From contig JAGWBR010000007.1 in NCBI GenBank assembly GCA_021295785.1, forward strand, positions 101,667 through 165,666: 64,000 bases of DNA, read 5' to 3'. This stretch comes from Gemmatimonadota bacterium. GTDB lineage: Bacteria > Gemmatimonadota > Gemmatimonadetes > Palauibacterales > Palauibacteraceae. Numbering within the stretch: the stretch's first letter is position 1; each line of letters starts with the position of its first letter. Both the position numbers and the translations under genes were made by a program. Of this stretch, positions 1-9,222 are shown piece by piece. The notes beneath the pieces were generated by a model. That model was not told where the DNA came from and did not search any database. It was given only the letters and a program-made list of their open reading frames with translations.

Positions 1-588
1 GTCGCCGATGGCCATCACCAGGGCGAACGCCCCCTGCACCTGCGTCAGTGCGTCGTCAACCCGCCCTTCTTCATCAAGGTGGCGAGAACGAGCGAAGAGA
101 TGCACCAGAGTCTCGGAGTCAACCTCAGTCTGGAAAATGGAGCCGTCCCGAGCCAGGGAGCGCCGCAACGTGGCGGCATTCGTGAGGGTCCCGTTATGGG
201 CCACCACCAACGGGGACCCCCGGAAATCCACCACCAGCGGCTGGGCGTTCCGCTGATGAGATTCTCCCGAGGTTGAATAACGTGTGTGCCCGACAGCGAC
301 TCTGCCCTTGAGGCCTTCCAGCACCTCAGGGTCGAAGGCGTCCGCCACCAGTCCCATGGCCTTCTTCACGTGGCAGCGCCCGCCGGAGTCCATACTGACC
401 ACCCCGGCCGATTCCTGGCCGCGGTGTTGCAGCGCGTAGAGGGCCAGAAAAACGAGGTTCGCGGCCTCCTTGGCACCACTAACCGCAGCGACCCCGCAAG
501 CCTCCCGCAGCCCGGTTGCGGGCCGAAAATTCTCCAAAGATGTTTCCGCGGGAACGTCTGGAGACGGGATCACGTCGAGGTGTTTCAC
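1..588 (-). CDS. purF: Amidophosphoribosyltransferase, N-terminal part (runs off the window)
   Basis: First enzyme of purine synthesis, transferring glutamine amide nitrogen to PRPP. Translation of the minus strand is open from GTG at 588 to the window edge (196 codons). It shows the Ntn glutamine amidotransferase domain: a propeptide of about 30 residues, then [10 protein letters not shown] with nucleophile Cys31, then [11 protein letters not shown] and [12 protein letters not shown] at 588 overlaps the purL stop (GTGA), which supports this start; no ATG lies between it and Cys31. In this family the propeptide is normally removed to expose the Cys. Residues 11-17 (DVPAETS) are encoded by a palindromic repeat, so the repeat sits in a part expected to be discarded. 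The phosphoribosyltransferase half is outside the window. Last gene of the purB-C-S-Q-L-F run. Confidence 0.95.
   Translation of the reverse strand, partial: MKHLDVIPSPDVPAETSLENFRPATGLREACGVAAVSGAKEAANLVFLALYALQHRGQESAGVVSMDSGGRCHVKKAMGLVADAFDPEVLEGLKGRVAVGHTRYSTSGESHQRNAQPLVVDFRGSPLVVAHNGTLTNAATLRRSLARDGSIFQTEVDSETLVHLFARSRHLDEEGRVDDALTQVQGAFALVMAIGD
538..559 (-). repeat. Palindromic element copy 1 (inside purF)
   Basis: Near-palindrome with core GTTTCCGCGGGAAC on the plus strand. Read on the purF strand it encodes DVPAETS in frame at residues 11-17 of the predicted propeptide. It is one of five copies in this window and has the same orientation relative to the host gene as the copies in purQ and mid-truA. 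Confidence 0.85.
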
Positions 589-2891
589 CGGGCGACCCCG
601 ACCGGCTCGCTGCCCATCCGGCCGGGAATGGCCGATTTGTATCGCTCGCTGAGCCTTGTCAGGTCAAGCTCAGCCACGTGCCCGCCGCCCTCTATGCGGC
701 AGACCGCGCCGCCCACTACGCCGATCCTCTCAATCGGTATGCCGCATTCCGCACCTATCTCCCGAACCCTGTCGGCGTCCTCCGGCACGGCCGTAACGAC
801 AGCCCTTGAGTGAGTCTCCCCAAACCAGAGCGTGGCCCCACTGACGCTGTCGCCGCCGGGAGCCCTGTCGAGGAAAACGTCGAAACCCTGCCCGCCGGCG
901 ATGGCGCACTCGGCCAGGGCCACGGCGAGTCCGCCGTCCGAGCAATCGTGAGCAGAGCGAAACACGCCGGCTTCCGCGCCCGTGACAAGAAATTCAACCA
1001 GATTCGCAGCCGCTTCCAACACCACCTCCGGTGGCTCGCCGGCCACGATCGGGTTGCCTTGGTCGTCGGTGGTACACACCGCCAGGAACGCCGATCCTCC
1101 CAGTTCCTCCCGTGTCACTCCAGCCAGCCAAATCTCGCCGCCTTCGTCAGTGAACGCCGAGCCGACACGCCGCGAAATGTCCTTCAGCACCCCTATCATA
1201 CCGACAACGGGTGTCGGGTAAACCGGTGTCCCGCCGGTCTCATTGTACAGTGATACGTTGCCTCCCGTGACCGGAGTGCCGAGCGCCTCACATGCCTCCC
1301 CCATTCCAGCGACCGCTTCGCGCAACTGAAAGTAAACGCTCGGCCTGAGCGGACTGCCGAAATTTAGGCAGTTGGTCATGGCGAGGGGACGGGCTCCCGT
1401 ACAAGCAACGTTGCGAGCAGCTTCCGCCACCGCTGCCCGTCCACCGGTCCGGGGGCGCAGGTAAGTGTGCCTGCCGTTGCCGTCGGTCGAGATGGCAATG
1501 CCCCTGGTACGGTCCGGCAGCCGAAGGACAGCCGCGTCACCGCCCGGTCCGGCCAGGGTGTTCGTTTGCACGGTCGTGTCGTACTGCTCCGAAATCCAGC
1601 GCTTGTCGGCGATCGTCGGATCGTCGAGTAGCGAGAGCAAGGCACGCGCCGCCCCGCCCGCCTTCTCCAGAAGAGCCTCGGGGTCGATCTCGTCCAGACG
1701 GGAGCGCTGCGCCTCGACCTCGTCCGATTCCCGCGCTTCTGGCTCATAGGTGGGGCATTCGTCAACGAGTGGGCGGACCGGAATCTCTGCGACCAAAGCA
1801 TCACCCTCGCGCACCCGGAACATCCCGTCGTCCGTGACTTTACCGATCACAGCCGCCTGAAGATCCCACCGGGCCAGCACTTCCTGAACGGCCTCCTCAC
1901 ATCCCGGTTTCGCCACGAGCAACATGCGTTCCTGTGACTCGGAGAGAAGCATCTCGTACGGGGTCATGTTCTCTTCGCGGACGGGAAGGTGCCGAACATT
2001 TATCTCGATCCCCGAGCCCGAGCGGGACGACATTTCCGTTGCACTGGAGGTAAGACCGGCCGCTCCCATGTCCTGGATTCCCACAAGCAACTCCCGCGAG
2101 ATCAACTCGAGGCTGGCTTCCAGGAGCAGCTTCTCGGTGAATGGGTCCCCCACCTGTACCTGCGGCCGGCTGGAAGTGGCGTCTTCGTCCAACTCCTCCG
2201 AGGCGAAAGTGGCCCCGTGGATACCGTCCCTTCCGGTGCGCGCGCCCACCGCCATGACGGCGTTCCCCACGCCCTCCGCCTCGCCGCGGATCAGCCGGGA
2301 AACGGGCAGCACGCCCACGCACATGACGTTGATAAGCGGGTTTTTTTCGTAGGCCGCATCGAAAATGGCTTCGCCCCCGACAGTAGGCACTCCCACACAG
2401 TTTCCGTAGTCGCCCACCCCCCTGACCACGCCGTCAAACAGGTACCTCGACCGCGGATCGTCCAGCGTCCCGAAGTGCAGGCTGTCGAACAGCGCAACGG
2501 GACGAGCTCCCATTGTGAACACGTCCCTCAGAATCCCGCCGGCTCCGGTGGCGGCCCCCTGGTAGGGTTCGATGGCCGATGGGTGGTTGTGTGACTCGAT
2601 CTTGAACGCGACGCACCAGTCACCGCCGACGCTAACAACGCCGGCGTTCTCGCCCGGTCCCTGAACCACGGCGGCGGACTCGGTGGGCAGGTTGCGCAGG
2701 AGCGGCCGCGAGTGCTTGTAACCGCAGTGTTCGGACCACATGGCGCTGAAAACGCCGAGTTCCGCGTACGTCGGTTCGCGCCCCAGGATTGCGAGGATGC
2801 TGGCGTACTCTGCCTCGTTCAACCCGTGGTTCTCCACCAACTCGGGAGAGATTTCGGGATCCCCCGGCCTGGGTTGGGGTTGGTGGTTCAC
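585..2891 (-). CDS. purL: Phosphoribosylformylglycinamidine synthase subunit PurL (small type)
   Basis: Synthetase subunit of FGAM synthase, converting FGAR to FGAM with ATP and with ammonia from PurQ, in a PurLQS complex. The 768 residues fit the small PurL type rather than the fused large form, and separate purQ and purS genes lie next door. Recognisable stretches are the N-terminal [54 protein letters not shown] and [10 protein letters not shown] near the end. Start ATG 2891 overlaps the purQ stop as ATGA, and the stop overlaps the purF start as GTGA, so translation of Q, L and F is probably coupled. Confidence 0.97.
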   Translation of the reverse strand: MNHQPQPRPGDPEISPELVENHGLNEAEYASILAILGREPTYAELGVFSAMWSEHCGYKHSRPLLRNLPTESAAVVQGPGENAGVVSVGGDWCVAFKIESHNHPSAIEPYQGAATGAGGILRDVFTMGARPVALFDSLHFGTLDDPRSRYLFDGVVRGVGDYGNCVGVPTVGGEAIFDAAYEKNPLINVMCVGVLPVSRLIRGEAEGVGNAVMAVGARTGRDGIHGATFASEELDEDATSSRPQVQVGDPFTEKLLLEASLELISRELLVGIQDMGAAGLTSSATEMSSRSGSGIEINVRHLPVREENMTPYEMLLSESQERMLLVAKPGCEEAVQEVLARWDLQAAVIGKVTDDGMFRVREGDALVAEIPVRPLVDECPTYEPEARESDEVEAQRSRLDEIDPEALLEKAGGAARALLSLLDDPTIADKRWISEQYDTTVQTNTLAGPGGDAAVLRLPDRTRGIAISTDGNGRHTYLRPRTGGRAAVAEAARNVACTGARPLAMTNCLNFGSPLRPSVYFQLREAVAGMGEACEALGTPVTGGNVSLYNETGGTPVYPTPVVGMIGVLKDISRRVGSAFTDEGGEIWLAGVTREELGGSAFLAVCTTDDQGNPIVAGEPPEVVLEAAANLVEFLVTGAEAGVFRSAHDCSDGGLAVALAECAIAGGQGFDVFLDRAPGGDSVSGATLWFGETHSRAVVTAVPEDADRVREIGAECGIPIERIGVVGGAVCRIEGGGHVAELDLTRLSERYKSAIPGRMGSEPVGVAR

Positions 2892-3622
2892 GAGGTGCCC
2901 ACAGCCCGGACCAGCGATCGAAACAAGGGCAGCCCGTCATCCGGCCCCAGCGCCCGGATCGAGTGCCTCTCGGGATGCGGCATCATCCCCAGCACGTTTC
3001 CGGCTTCGTTCAATATCCCCGCTACGTTGTTGGCCGACCCGTTGGGGTTGGCCGCATCGGTGGCTTCGCCGGCGCCGTTCACGTAGCGGAAGGCCACCCG
3101 TCCAGAGGACTCCAGTGCGTCCAGCGTCTCGGCGTCTGCTGTGTACTGTCCCTCACCGTGGGCGATCGGAATCTGGACCACGGGTGCCCGATGAAACCCC
3201 GAAAACGTTTCCGCGGGAACGTCTGGATCGGCATACTCGGAGGTGAAGGGGGTATCGACCCGTTCGACTCGGAGCGACACGGGAACGCAGCGGAAACGCA
3301 GTCCTCGATTGCGCGTGAGGGCACCCGGCAACAAACCCGCCTCGCACAGAATCTGAAACCCGTTGCAAATCCCGAGAGTCAAGCCTCCGTTGTGGGCGAA
3401 TTCAACGACTTCCCCCATTATCGGGCTGAACCGGGCGATTGCGCCGCCGCGCAGATAGTCCCCGTAAGAAAAACCGCCCGGCAGAACAACAACGTCCGAA
3501 CTCTCCAGATCGCGGGACTTGTGCCACAGGTACACGGCGGTCTCGCCCAGTCCCTCGGTCACGGCCCGGTAGGCGTCCGCGTCGCAGTTCGAACCGGGGA
3601 AACGCACGATGCCGAATTTCAT
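2888..3622 (-). CDS. purQ: Phosphoribosylformylglycinamidine synthase glutaminase subunit PurQ
   Basis: Class I glutamine amidotransferase supplying ammonia to PurL. The 244 residues start [14 protein letters not shown]. The catalytic Cys is in GICNGFQ (Cys86), and His216 and Glu218 are in MMPHPER. PurQ-typical IPIAHGEG is at about 151-158. Between PFTSEY and that motif lies an extra segment, [10 protein letters not shown] followed by SGFHRAP (about 131-147), roughly ten residues longer than usual for this loop. Its DVPAETF part is encoded by palindromic element copy 2. ATGA overlaps join it to purS and purL. The catalytic residues are intact, so the insertion is probably tolerated. Confidence 0.96.
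   Translation of the reverse strand: MKFGIVRFPGSNCDADAYRAVTEGLGETAVYLWHKSRDLESSDVVVLPGGFSYGDYLRGGAIARFSPIMGEVVEFAHNGGLTLGICNGFQILCEAGLLPGALTRNRGLRFRCVPVSLRVERVDTPFTSEYADPDVPAETFSGFHRAPVVQIPIAHGEGQYTADAETLDALESSGRVAFRYVNGAGEATDAANPNGSANNVAGILNEAGNVLGMMPHPERHSIRALGPDDGLPLFRSLVRAVGTS
3204..3224 (-). repeat. Palindromic element copy 2 (inside purQ)
   Basis: Core GTTTCCGCGGGAAC on the plus strand, with arms ACGTT and AACGT. On the purQ strand it encodes DVPAETF at residues 134-140, in a loop that is longer than in typical PurQ. This is the clearest case of an in-frame insertion into a conserved enzyme. Confidence 0.85.
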
Positions 3623-3930
3623 GGGGGTTCGCTGACGGAGAGGGTGTAATCCTCAATGACCGGATTAGTGATGAGTTCGCCGCACATCCGTTTGGCCTCC
3701 CGCTCGGCCTCGGCGGCACTGTTGGCTTGCAAGCGAAGGTCGAACAGCTTCCCCGCGCGGACCGACTCCACGCCCGCGTAACCCAGGTCTTGGAGAGCGC
3801 GCTGTATCGTCTGGCCTTCGGGGTCCAAGATCCCCTGGCGGGGGGTTACGCGGACCTCAACGGCCCAGACGGGCAGGCGCGGCTCACCCGAGCCGCCGCC
3901 GGAACTGACGCCTGGCGCTGCCGCAGTCAC
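3619..3930 (-). CDS. purS: Phosphoribosylformylglycinamidine synthase subunit PurS
   Basis: Small structural subunit bridging PurL and PurQ for ammonia channelling. The PurS core is visible in [20 protein letters not shown] and in the C-terminal [12 protein letters not shown]. The 103 residues exceed the usual 80 or so because of an Ala/Gly/Ser-rich N-terminal tail of about 22 residues. The GTG start at 3930 overlaps the purC stop (GTGA), matching the habit of this operon, but a shorter protein starting nearer the core cannot be excluded. Its stop overlaps the purQ start. Confidence 0.92.
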   Translation of the reverse strand: MTAAAPGVSSGGGSGEPRLPVWAVEVRVTPRQGILDPEGQTIQRALQDLGYAGVESVRAGKLFDLRLQANSAAEAEREAKRMCGELITNPVIEDYTLSVSEPP

Positions 3931-4859
3931 GTGTAGAGCTCTCTTGCGGTAACGCGGCGAAAAGCCTCCAAGTAGCGCTCCGACGTGGTAGTAACCACTT
4001 CGCCGGGGAGCGAGGGGGCCGGGGGAGTCTTATCCCATCCACCCTGTTTCACGATTCCGTCGAGATGGTCGCGGACCGGTTGTTTGTCGAGGGACGGTTG
4101 GCCGCCTCCCAATCGGTAGAAGGCCGCCGGCCAGAAGCGGGAGGAGTCGGGGGTCATAACCTCGTCAATCAGGGTCATCTCGCCCGACTCCAACTGCCCA
4201 AACTCGAACTTGGTGTCGGCCAGCAGGATCCCGCGGTCGCGGAGCATGTCCCGGCCCCGGGCGTAGAGGGCCAGGCTGGCGTCTCGAAGGCGTTCGGCCG
4301 TCTCGGTCCCCACGATCGTTTTCATGTGATCGAAGGTGATATTCTCGTCATGCAGCCCTTGTTCGGCCTTGGTTGAGGGAGAAAAGATCGGCTCCTCGAG
4401 TTCTTCCGACTCGCTCAGACCATTTGGCAGTGGTTCGCCGGCGAGGGTCCCGCTACGCGCGTATTCTTTCCACGCGGACCCCGAAATGAACCCCCGGACC
4501 ACACATTCCACGGGGAAAGGTTTTGCTTTCTCGATGAGCATGCCCCGGTAAGCCCATACATGCCGGGTGGCTTCCAATTCCGGGCAGGCTGCGATCACCT
4601 CGTCCGGGTCGGCGGCGATGTTGTGCCCCCGGACGATGTCCCCCGTCTGATCAAACCAAAACGCTGACATCTGGGTGAGGACCGCCCCTTTGTGAGGAAT
4701 CGGATCGGGAATCACACAGTCGAACGCACTGATTCGGTCGCTCGCCACCATCAGAAGTCGCTGGCCGAGGTCGAACATCGAACGAACCTTCCCCTGGTTC
4801 AGGAGCGGCAGCGGGAGGTCAATGGAGTGGAGTGGCTTTGTTCCGGGCATGTTTGGCAA
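3927..4859 (-). CDS. purC: Phosphoribosylaminoimidazole-succinocarboxamide synthase
   Basis: SAICAR synthetase, joining CAIR and aspartate with ATP in step 8 of IMP synthesis. The 310-residue protein is the longer type also found in yeast. Diagnostic stretches are GKVRSMFDLG (nucleotide-binding strand), ASDRISAFDCVIPDPIPHKG, VECVVRGFISGSAWKEY, LADTKFEFG and IDEVMTPDSSRFWP. It lies 66 nt after purB and overlaps purS by 4 nt. A second Met three residues in is an alternative start. Confidence 0.97.
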   Translation of the reverse strand: MPNMPGTKPLHSIDLPLPLLNQGKVRSMFDLGQRLLMVASDRISAFDCVIPDPIPHKGAVLTQMSAFWFDQTGDIVRGHNIAADPDEVIAACPELEATRHVWAYRGMLIEKAKPFPVECVVRGFISGSAWKEYARSGTLAGEPLPNGLSESEELEEPIFSPSTKAEQGLHDENITFDHMKTIVGTETAERLRDASLALYARGRDMLRDRGILLADTKFEFGQLESGEMTLIDEVMTPDSSRFWPAAFYRLGGGQPSLDKQPVRDHLDGIVKQGGWDKTPPAPSLPGEVVTTTSERYLEAFRRVTARELYT

Positions 4860-4925
4860 GATCTCGCAGCAGAGTAGGCTGAGATTAGTACGACCTGTTG
4901 GTGAGTGGGGTCAGGTGGAGCAGGG

Positions 4926-6437
4926 TCAAACGCGGACTTCTGTTGAGTTGCCGTCAGTCGAAGCCTGGTCGAAGTCGGCCAGGCGCGGCCTGACCTCCGT
5001 CTCGAGGAACCGCGCAACCTGCGCGGCTGACCGGCCGGACAACTTCTTGGAGTCTGCCAATTCGGCCAAGTCATCCTCGGACAGGCCGAAGGCCGCATCG
5101 CCTGCAATTCTCGCGAAGAAATCGCTGTCCGCGGCACCTTCATCCAGACGAGAACGGGCAGCAAGGGCGTGGACACGGATACGCTCGTGGAGATCCTGTC
5201 GATCGCCGCCCAGCCGAACCCCGGCCAGCAGGATTTCTTCGGTGGCCATGAAGGGGAGTTGCTGGCCCAGCCGCCGGGCAATCACGGCGGGGTGGACGAC
5301 CAGTCCACTGGCAACGTTCGCGGCCAGAATGAGGATAGCCTCGGCAGCCATGTGCGCTTCGGGAATGGAAATCCGCCGGTTCGCCGAATCATCAAGAGTC
5401 CGCTCAAACCACTGAACCGACGCCGTCCACGACGCGTTTATCTCCAGCGTGCAGAGGTGCCGCGAAAGAGCGCAGATCCGCTCCGAACGCATCGGATTCC
5501 TCTTGTAGGGCATGGCCGAGGATCCGATCTGCCGCTGCCCAAACGGTTCCTCAATTTCCCCAAAGGCTTGTAGCAGTCGAATGTCGTGCCCGAACCGGGC
5601 CGTCGATGCGCCGATCCCGGCCAGCAGGGCCAGCACCCGGTGATCCACTTTCCGAGGGTAAGTCTGACCGACAACCGGGTAAACGCCCGAAAAACCGAAT
5701 CGCTCGGCGAGCCGCTGGTTCAGGAGATCGACCTTTTCCCCGTCCCCGTCAAACAACGCCAGAAAAGTCGCCTCGGTCCCTGTTGTGCCCCGGGCGCCCC
5801 TGAGTCTCAGGCCCGCCGTCAGATGGTCCAACTCGTCCAGGTCGAAGAGCAGGTCCTGCAGCCACAGGCAGGCTCGTTTGCCCACCGTGGTCGGCTGAGC
5901 CGGCTGGAGGTGCGTGTATCCCAAGGTCGGCAGCGCGGCGTGGCGCTCCGCGAACTCGGCGAGGGCCGACGCGCCGACGAGCAAGCGCCGCCTCAGAATG
6001 CGAAGCGCCGTCTGGTGCTGCAGCAGGCCGTGGTTGTCGCCGACGAACGCGCTTGTCGCGCCCATGTGGATGAACTTGCGCGCCTCCGGAGCGACCTCGC
6101 CAAAGTGGTGAACATGGGCCATGACGTCGTGCCGAAGCTCGCGTTCAATAACGGCCACACGGTCCAGGTCCACCGTGTCCCGAGCAGCGCGCATGGCCGC
6201 AATGGCGCCACGGGGAATGGGAACGCCCAAAGCCCGTTCTTCCTCGGCAAGGGCAATCCACAAGTCGCGCCAGGCGAGCGCCTGCGCGCCAGGCGAGAAA
6301 ACTGATGCCATCTCGTCGGAGGCGTAACGCTCTATCAGTGGATGCGGGTAACCGCGGTCGGCGTTCAGAGCGGGAGCCTGTCTGGGGGGAGGTCCAGAAG
6401 CGATGCTATAGGTGGAAGCAAAGATCGGGAAGGACAT
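4926..6437 (-). CDS. purB: Adenylosuccinate lyase
   Basis: Catalyses both fumarate-releasing steps of purine synthesis, SAICAR to AICAR and adenylosuccinate to AMP. The lyase signature GSSAMPYKRNP, with the catalytic-loop Ser, is at about residue 305, and TLGYTHLQPAQPTTVGKR is also typical. The family's usual N-terminus corresponds to YPHPLIERYASDEMASVFS at about residue 30, so this start adds roughly 28 residues of uncertain reality. No later ATG or GTG precedes that motif, and the upstream Shine-Dalgarno is weak. It probably heads the purBCSQLF unit; 132 nt separate it from htrA upstream. Confidence 0.95.
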   Translation of the reverse strand: MSFPIFASTYSIASGPPPRQAPALNADRGYPHPLIERYASDEMASVFSPGAQALAWRDLWIALAEEERALGVPIPRGAIAAMRAARDTVDLDRVAVIERELRHDVMAHVHHFGEVAPEARKFIHMGATSAFVGDNHGLLQHQTALRILRRRLLVGASALAEFAERHAALPTLGYTHLQPAQPTTVGKRACLWLQDLLFDLDELDHLTAGLRLRGARGTTGTEATFLALFDGDGEKVDLLNQRLAERFGFSGVYPVVGQTYPRKVDHRVLALLAGIGASTARFGHDIRLLQAFGEIEEPFGQRQIGSSAMPYKRNPMRSERICALSRHLCTLEINASWTASVQWFERTLDDSANRRISIPEAHMAAEAILILAANVASGLVVHPAVIARRLGQQLPFMATEEILLAGVRLGGDRQDLHERIRVHALAARSRLDEGAADSDFFARIAGDAAFGLSEDDLAELADSKKLSGRSAAQVARFLETEVRPRLADFDQASTDGNSTEVRV

Positions 6438-6510
6438 CCGCTAAGCCCGAATGTTATTCCGAAGTGAATTATCCTGCCAGATTCACACGGCTCCGCCTGC
6501 TCAGCTTGGT

Positions 6511-6527
6511 CCGCACGCGTGGTGCGG
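6511..6527 (-). other. Hairpin between htrA and purB
   Basis: Perfect 6-bp inverted repeat CCGCAC/GTGCGG around a 5-nt loop, flanked by weaker complementarity (CAGC and GCTG, CTGC and GCAG). It lies in the 132-nt gap between the htrA stop and purB start, in the transcribed direction. There is no T-run, so it is not a simple intrinsic terminator. It could be a processing or attenuation element. Confidence 0.3.
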
Positions 6528-6569
6528 CTGGCAGAGCCTGACAGAATCCGAGGTCGCGGGACCGGGCGG

Positions 6570-8198
6570 TTAGGATTCCGGCCCTCGGATGCGGAAGGGT
6601 CGCAGCGTGCCGAAGTCCGAACCCCGAGCGATATGCAGGCGGACCCATCCGTCTTCGGCGCGGGCGTAGTAGCTGAACTGGTCCCGAAGGGCTTCGGCCG
6701 ATCGAACTTCGGTACCGTTCACCGCCCAGATCACGTCGCCTTCTCGCAGGCGAGTGGCCTCCGCAGGTCCTTCGACGGAGAGGACCAATGCTCCGTAACC
6801 AACCTCGAGACCCCGTTCCTGGGCAATGTCGGCGGTGACCGATACCAAATCCAGGCCGGCCAACGCCTCAATGCGCTCCGCCCGTCCGGACGGGATTTCC
6901 TCAAGTGCCAGGCGGGTCTCGTAGAGTGTTTCCCCGCGCCGGAAGACGACGACGAGCTGACTCCCCACCCCCGCATATACCAGTCCGACCTGCCAGTCGA
7001 GGTCGTGGTTCACGGTGCGTCCGTTGACGGACACAATCTCATCTCCGACCCGCAGCCCGGCCTCCTCGCCCGGCGTTCCCTCGTACACCTCGGTGACCAG
7101 CGGCCGTCCATAGACGGATTCGTCGTCGGCCCGTTCGGTCAGCACCTCGAGACCGGCCCACGGTCGGCGGACCCGCCCGTGATCCAGAATCTCCCCGGCG
7201 ACCACGAGGGCTCGGTCGATGGGGATTGCAAACCCCAATCCCTCCGAACCGCCCGAGCGGGACAAGATCGAACTGTTGACGCCGATCACGTCGCCGTCCG
7301 CGTTTGCAAGGGGACCGCCCGAGTTGCCGGGATTGATTGAAGCGTCGGTTTGAATCATGTCGGCATACATGACCTCTTCACCCGATGCCGACTGGATGTC
7401 ACGCCCCAGACCGCTGATCACTCCGGCCGTGACAGTGGCTTCGGGGTTGCGCAACGAATACCCGGAAGGGTTGCCGATCGCGACTGCGGGTTCGCCGATG
7501 AAGAGATCGGCAGTGGAGCCGAGCGGGGCGGGCGGCACCCGCCCACCTGAGATCCGCAAGACGGCGATGTCCGTGAGAGCGTCCGAACCGACCAGTTCGG
7601 CGTCATGGATGCTGCCATCGGCGGCGACCACTTCAATCTGGTCGGCACCCCTGACGACATGTTCGTTGGTCAGCACGATGCCCGAGGAATCGATGACGAA
7701 CCCGGACCCCAGGCCCGGCACCGCACGCGACCCGCCAAATGTGGAAAACAGGCTGCGGTAATGGACCAGCTGGGTTGTTCGCACGCTGACAACGGAGGGC
7801 AGTACCCTGAAGGCGGCCACCATGGTCGGGGTCCTCCGCGCCGCGGAAATGTCCGGAACCTCCTGAGCGCCCGTGCCGGCGCTCCCCACCGGCAAAGCCA
7901 GTTCGCCGATGGCCCAGTCCGCTTGGACTTCTGCCAAGTCCAACGGGGAAGTACCGGACCCATCGAACTGCACGGGGTCCGCGGTTTCGGCAAGAGAGCC
8001 GGCTCCGCGCGGAGAAGTCATGGGACCGGGTAACTCATCCGCCGAGTTGTCCTCGCCCCACGGGGAGATCCCCAGGTACGAAGCCAAAGAACCTGCCCCG
8101 AGTCCAGCAAGGCCGAGCACGACCGTTCCCGCCAGCCAGGCCAGCGGGCCCCCGAACCTGTGTCTGCGCTCCTTACCGCTAGCTTCCAATGCGCCCAC
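6570..8198 (-). CDS. HtrA/DegP-type serine protease with two PDZ domains
   Basis: Membrane-anchored envelope protease and chaperone of family S1C. After a short basic N-terminus, one hydrophobic segment at about 18-43 anchors it, followed by a low-complexity linker. The catalytic triad is visible: His180 in LTNEHVVRG, Asp210 in ALTDIAVLRI and Ser293 in NPGNSGGPL. PDZ1 spans about 350-435 (EEAGLRVGDEIVSVNG) and PDZ2 about 440-535 (RLREGDVIWAVNG). The start is GTG with an AAGG just upstream. It is transcribed after truA (45-nt gap) and before purB, so it may be co-transcribed with them, although it has no evident role in purine synthesis. Confidence 0.94.
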   Translation of the reverse strand: MGALEASGKERRHRFGGPLAWLAGTVVLGLAGLGAGSLASYLGISPWGEDNSADELPGPMTSPRGAGSLAETADPVQFDGSGTSPLDLAEVQADWAIGELALPVGSAGTGAQEVPDISAARRTPTMVAAFRVLPSVVSVRTTQLVHYRSLFSTFGGSRAVPGLGSGFVIDSSGIVLTNEHVVRGADQIEVVAADGSIHDAELVGSDALTDIAVLRISGGRVPPAPLGSTADLFIGEPAVAIGNPSGYSLRNPEATVTAGVISGLGRDIQSASGEEVMYADMIQTDASINPGNSGGPLANADGDVIGVNSSILSRSGGSEGLGFAIPIDRALVVAGEILDHGRVRRPWAGLEVLTERADDESVYGRPLVTEVYEGTPGEEAGLRVGDEIVSVNGRTVNHDLDWQVGLVYAGVGSQLVVVFRRGETLYETRLALEEIPSGRAERIEALAGLDLVSVTADIAQERGLEVGYGALVLSVEGPAEATRLREGDVIWAVNGTEVRSAEALRDQFSYYARAEDGWVRLHIARGSDFGTLRPFRIRGPES

Positions 8199-8242
8199 CC
8201 TTGTTTCCCGTACGATTTACTGCGCTGCCCGCGGACTGCGAA

Positions 8243-9121
8243 CTAGCCAAGATCCGCCCCGAACGTTCCCGCGGGAACGGATTTTGGCAGCCACGGAATC
8301 CCGTGCTCCCGGTTCCAGCGACCATCATACCGCACTCCGGTCAGATACAGCCCTTCGGCGGGTGCCGGCGTCGGCGGGCGCGGCGGCTGGTGTGTAGAAG
8401 ACGATTTGGCCCCCGCAGACGTTTCCGCGGGAACGTTTCCCAAGGCGAGCAGGTCGCAGAAATCCTGCTTCGGCCGTTTCCCGGCACTGATCTCTACGCT
8501 GGTTCCCACAAGGTACCGCACCATTCTGTGCAGGAAACGATTTGCAATGATGGAGAAGAACAAGAGTCCGTCCGGTCCATCCCGCCAAGCCGCCTCGTGT
8601 ACTCTGCAAGAAAAGCCGTTCCCGCATTGGCCACTTTTGGCGAACCCCTCGAAAGAACGTTCTCCGACGATGGTCGCGGCCAGTTCGTTCAGCACGCCGA
8701 CGTCGAGCGTCCAACCCACCGCCCAGGCGCGGTCCCTCCAGAACGGCCGCTGTCCGCCGCGGGCAATCACGTACTGGTACCGCCGCGCCGACGCGCTGAA
8801 CCGGGGGTGAAAGTTTTCGGTCGCCCGACTCACCGACAATACCCCAATCGCACCGCCCGCGGGGCCAGTGGTCAAGACAGCCTGTAGCGCTCGTTCGACT
8901 TCAGCAGGTTGGTGCCACCCGTCCGGTGCGGTGAACCCGATTTCTTGGGCGGAGGCGTGCACGCCGGTGTCGGTCCGCCCCGCCATCGCTACCCGGGCGG
9001 ACCGGTCAAAAAGCAGCGAAAGCGCCGACTCCAGCGCGCCCTGCACGGTCGGCAGGTTTGACTGGAGCTGGGATCCGTGAAAAGACCCCCCGTGATATTC
9101 GATCGTGGCCCGAAATCGCAT
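8243..9121 (-). CDS. truA: tRNA pseudouridine(38-40) synthase
   Basis: Isomerises uridines 38-40 in the tRNA anticodon arm. The start at ATG 9121 gives MRFRATIEYHGGSFHGSQ, the family N-terminus; an in-frame GTG farther upstream would only add low-complexity sequence. The catalytic Asp is in AGRTDTGVHA. HRMVRYLVGTSVEI is the C-terminal core. Between KQDFCDLLALG and the conserved PAEGLYL lies an insertion of about 16-20 residues that begins NVPAETS and continues Ser/Pro-rich; it is encoded by palindromic copy 4. The C-terminus carries a second copy giving SVPAGTF (about 281-287 of 292). Two copies in one gene is unusual. Confidence 0.95.
   Translation of the reverse strand: MRFRATIEYHGGSFHGSQLQSNLPTVQGALESALSLLFDRSARVAMAGRTDTGVHASAQEIGFTAPDGWHQPAEVERALQAVLTTGPAGGAIGVLSVSRATENFHPRFSASARRYQYVIARGGQRPFWRDRAWAVGWTLDVGVLNELAATIVGERSFEGFAKSGQCGNGFSCRVHEAAWRDGPDGLLFFSIIANRFLHRMVRYLVGTSVEISAGKRPKQDFCDLLALGNVPAETSAGAKSSSTHQPPRPPTPAPAEGLYLTGVRYDGRWNREHGIPWLPKSVPAGTFGADLG
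8264..8279 (-). repeat. Palindromic element copy 3 (truA C-terminus)
   Basis: Perfect 16-bp palindrome CGTTCCCGCGGGAACG. On the truA strand it encodes VPAGT inside SVPAGTF, six residues from the C-terminus. It is the only fully symmetric copy, so its orientation cannot be assigned. Confidence 0.85.
8417..8438 (-). repeat. Palindromic element copy 4 (inside truA)
   Basis: AGACGTTTCCGCGGGAACG plus flanking bases on the plus strand. On the truA strand it gives NVPAETS at about residues 228-234, at the edge of an insertion that interrupts an otherwise conserved C-terminal region of TruA. Confidence 0.85.
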
Positions 9122-9222
9122 CAATCGCTGAGTCGCCGGCGCACGAATTGCGCCCGCGCCGCTGCCCGGGCCGCGCGTCGCTCCCTTGACAGAGTCTCGT
9201 GCCCCGGCAATGGTTGGGCCCC

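Noticed and set aside
9186..9191. TTGACA upstream of trpD as a -35 box
   Set aside because: No acceptable -10 hexamer at 16-18 bp spacing.
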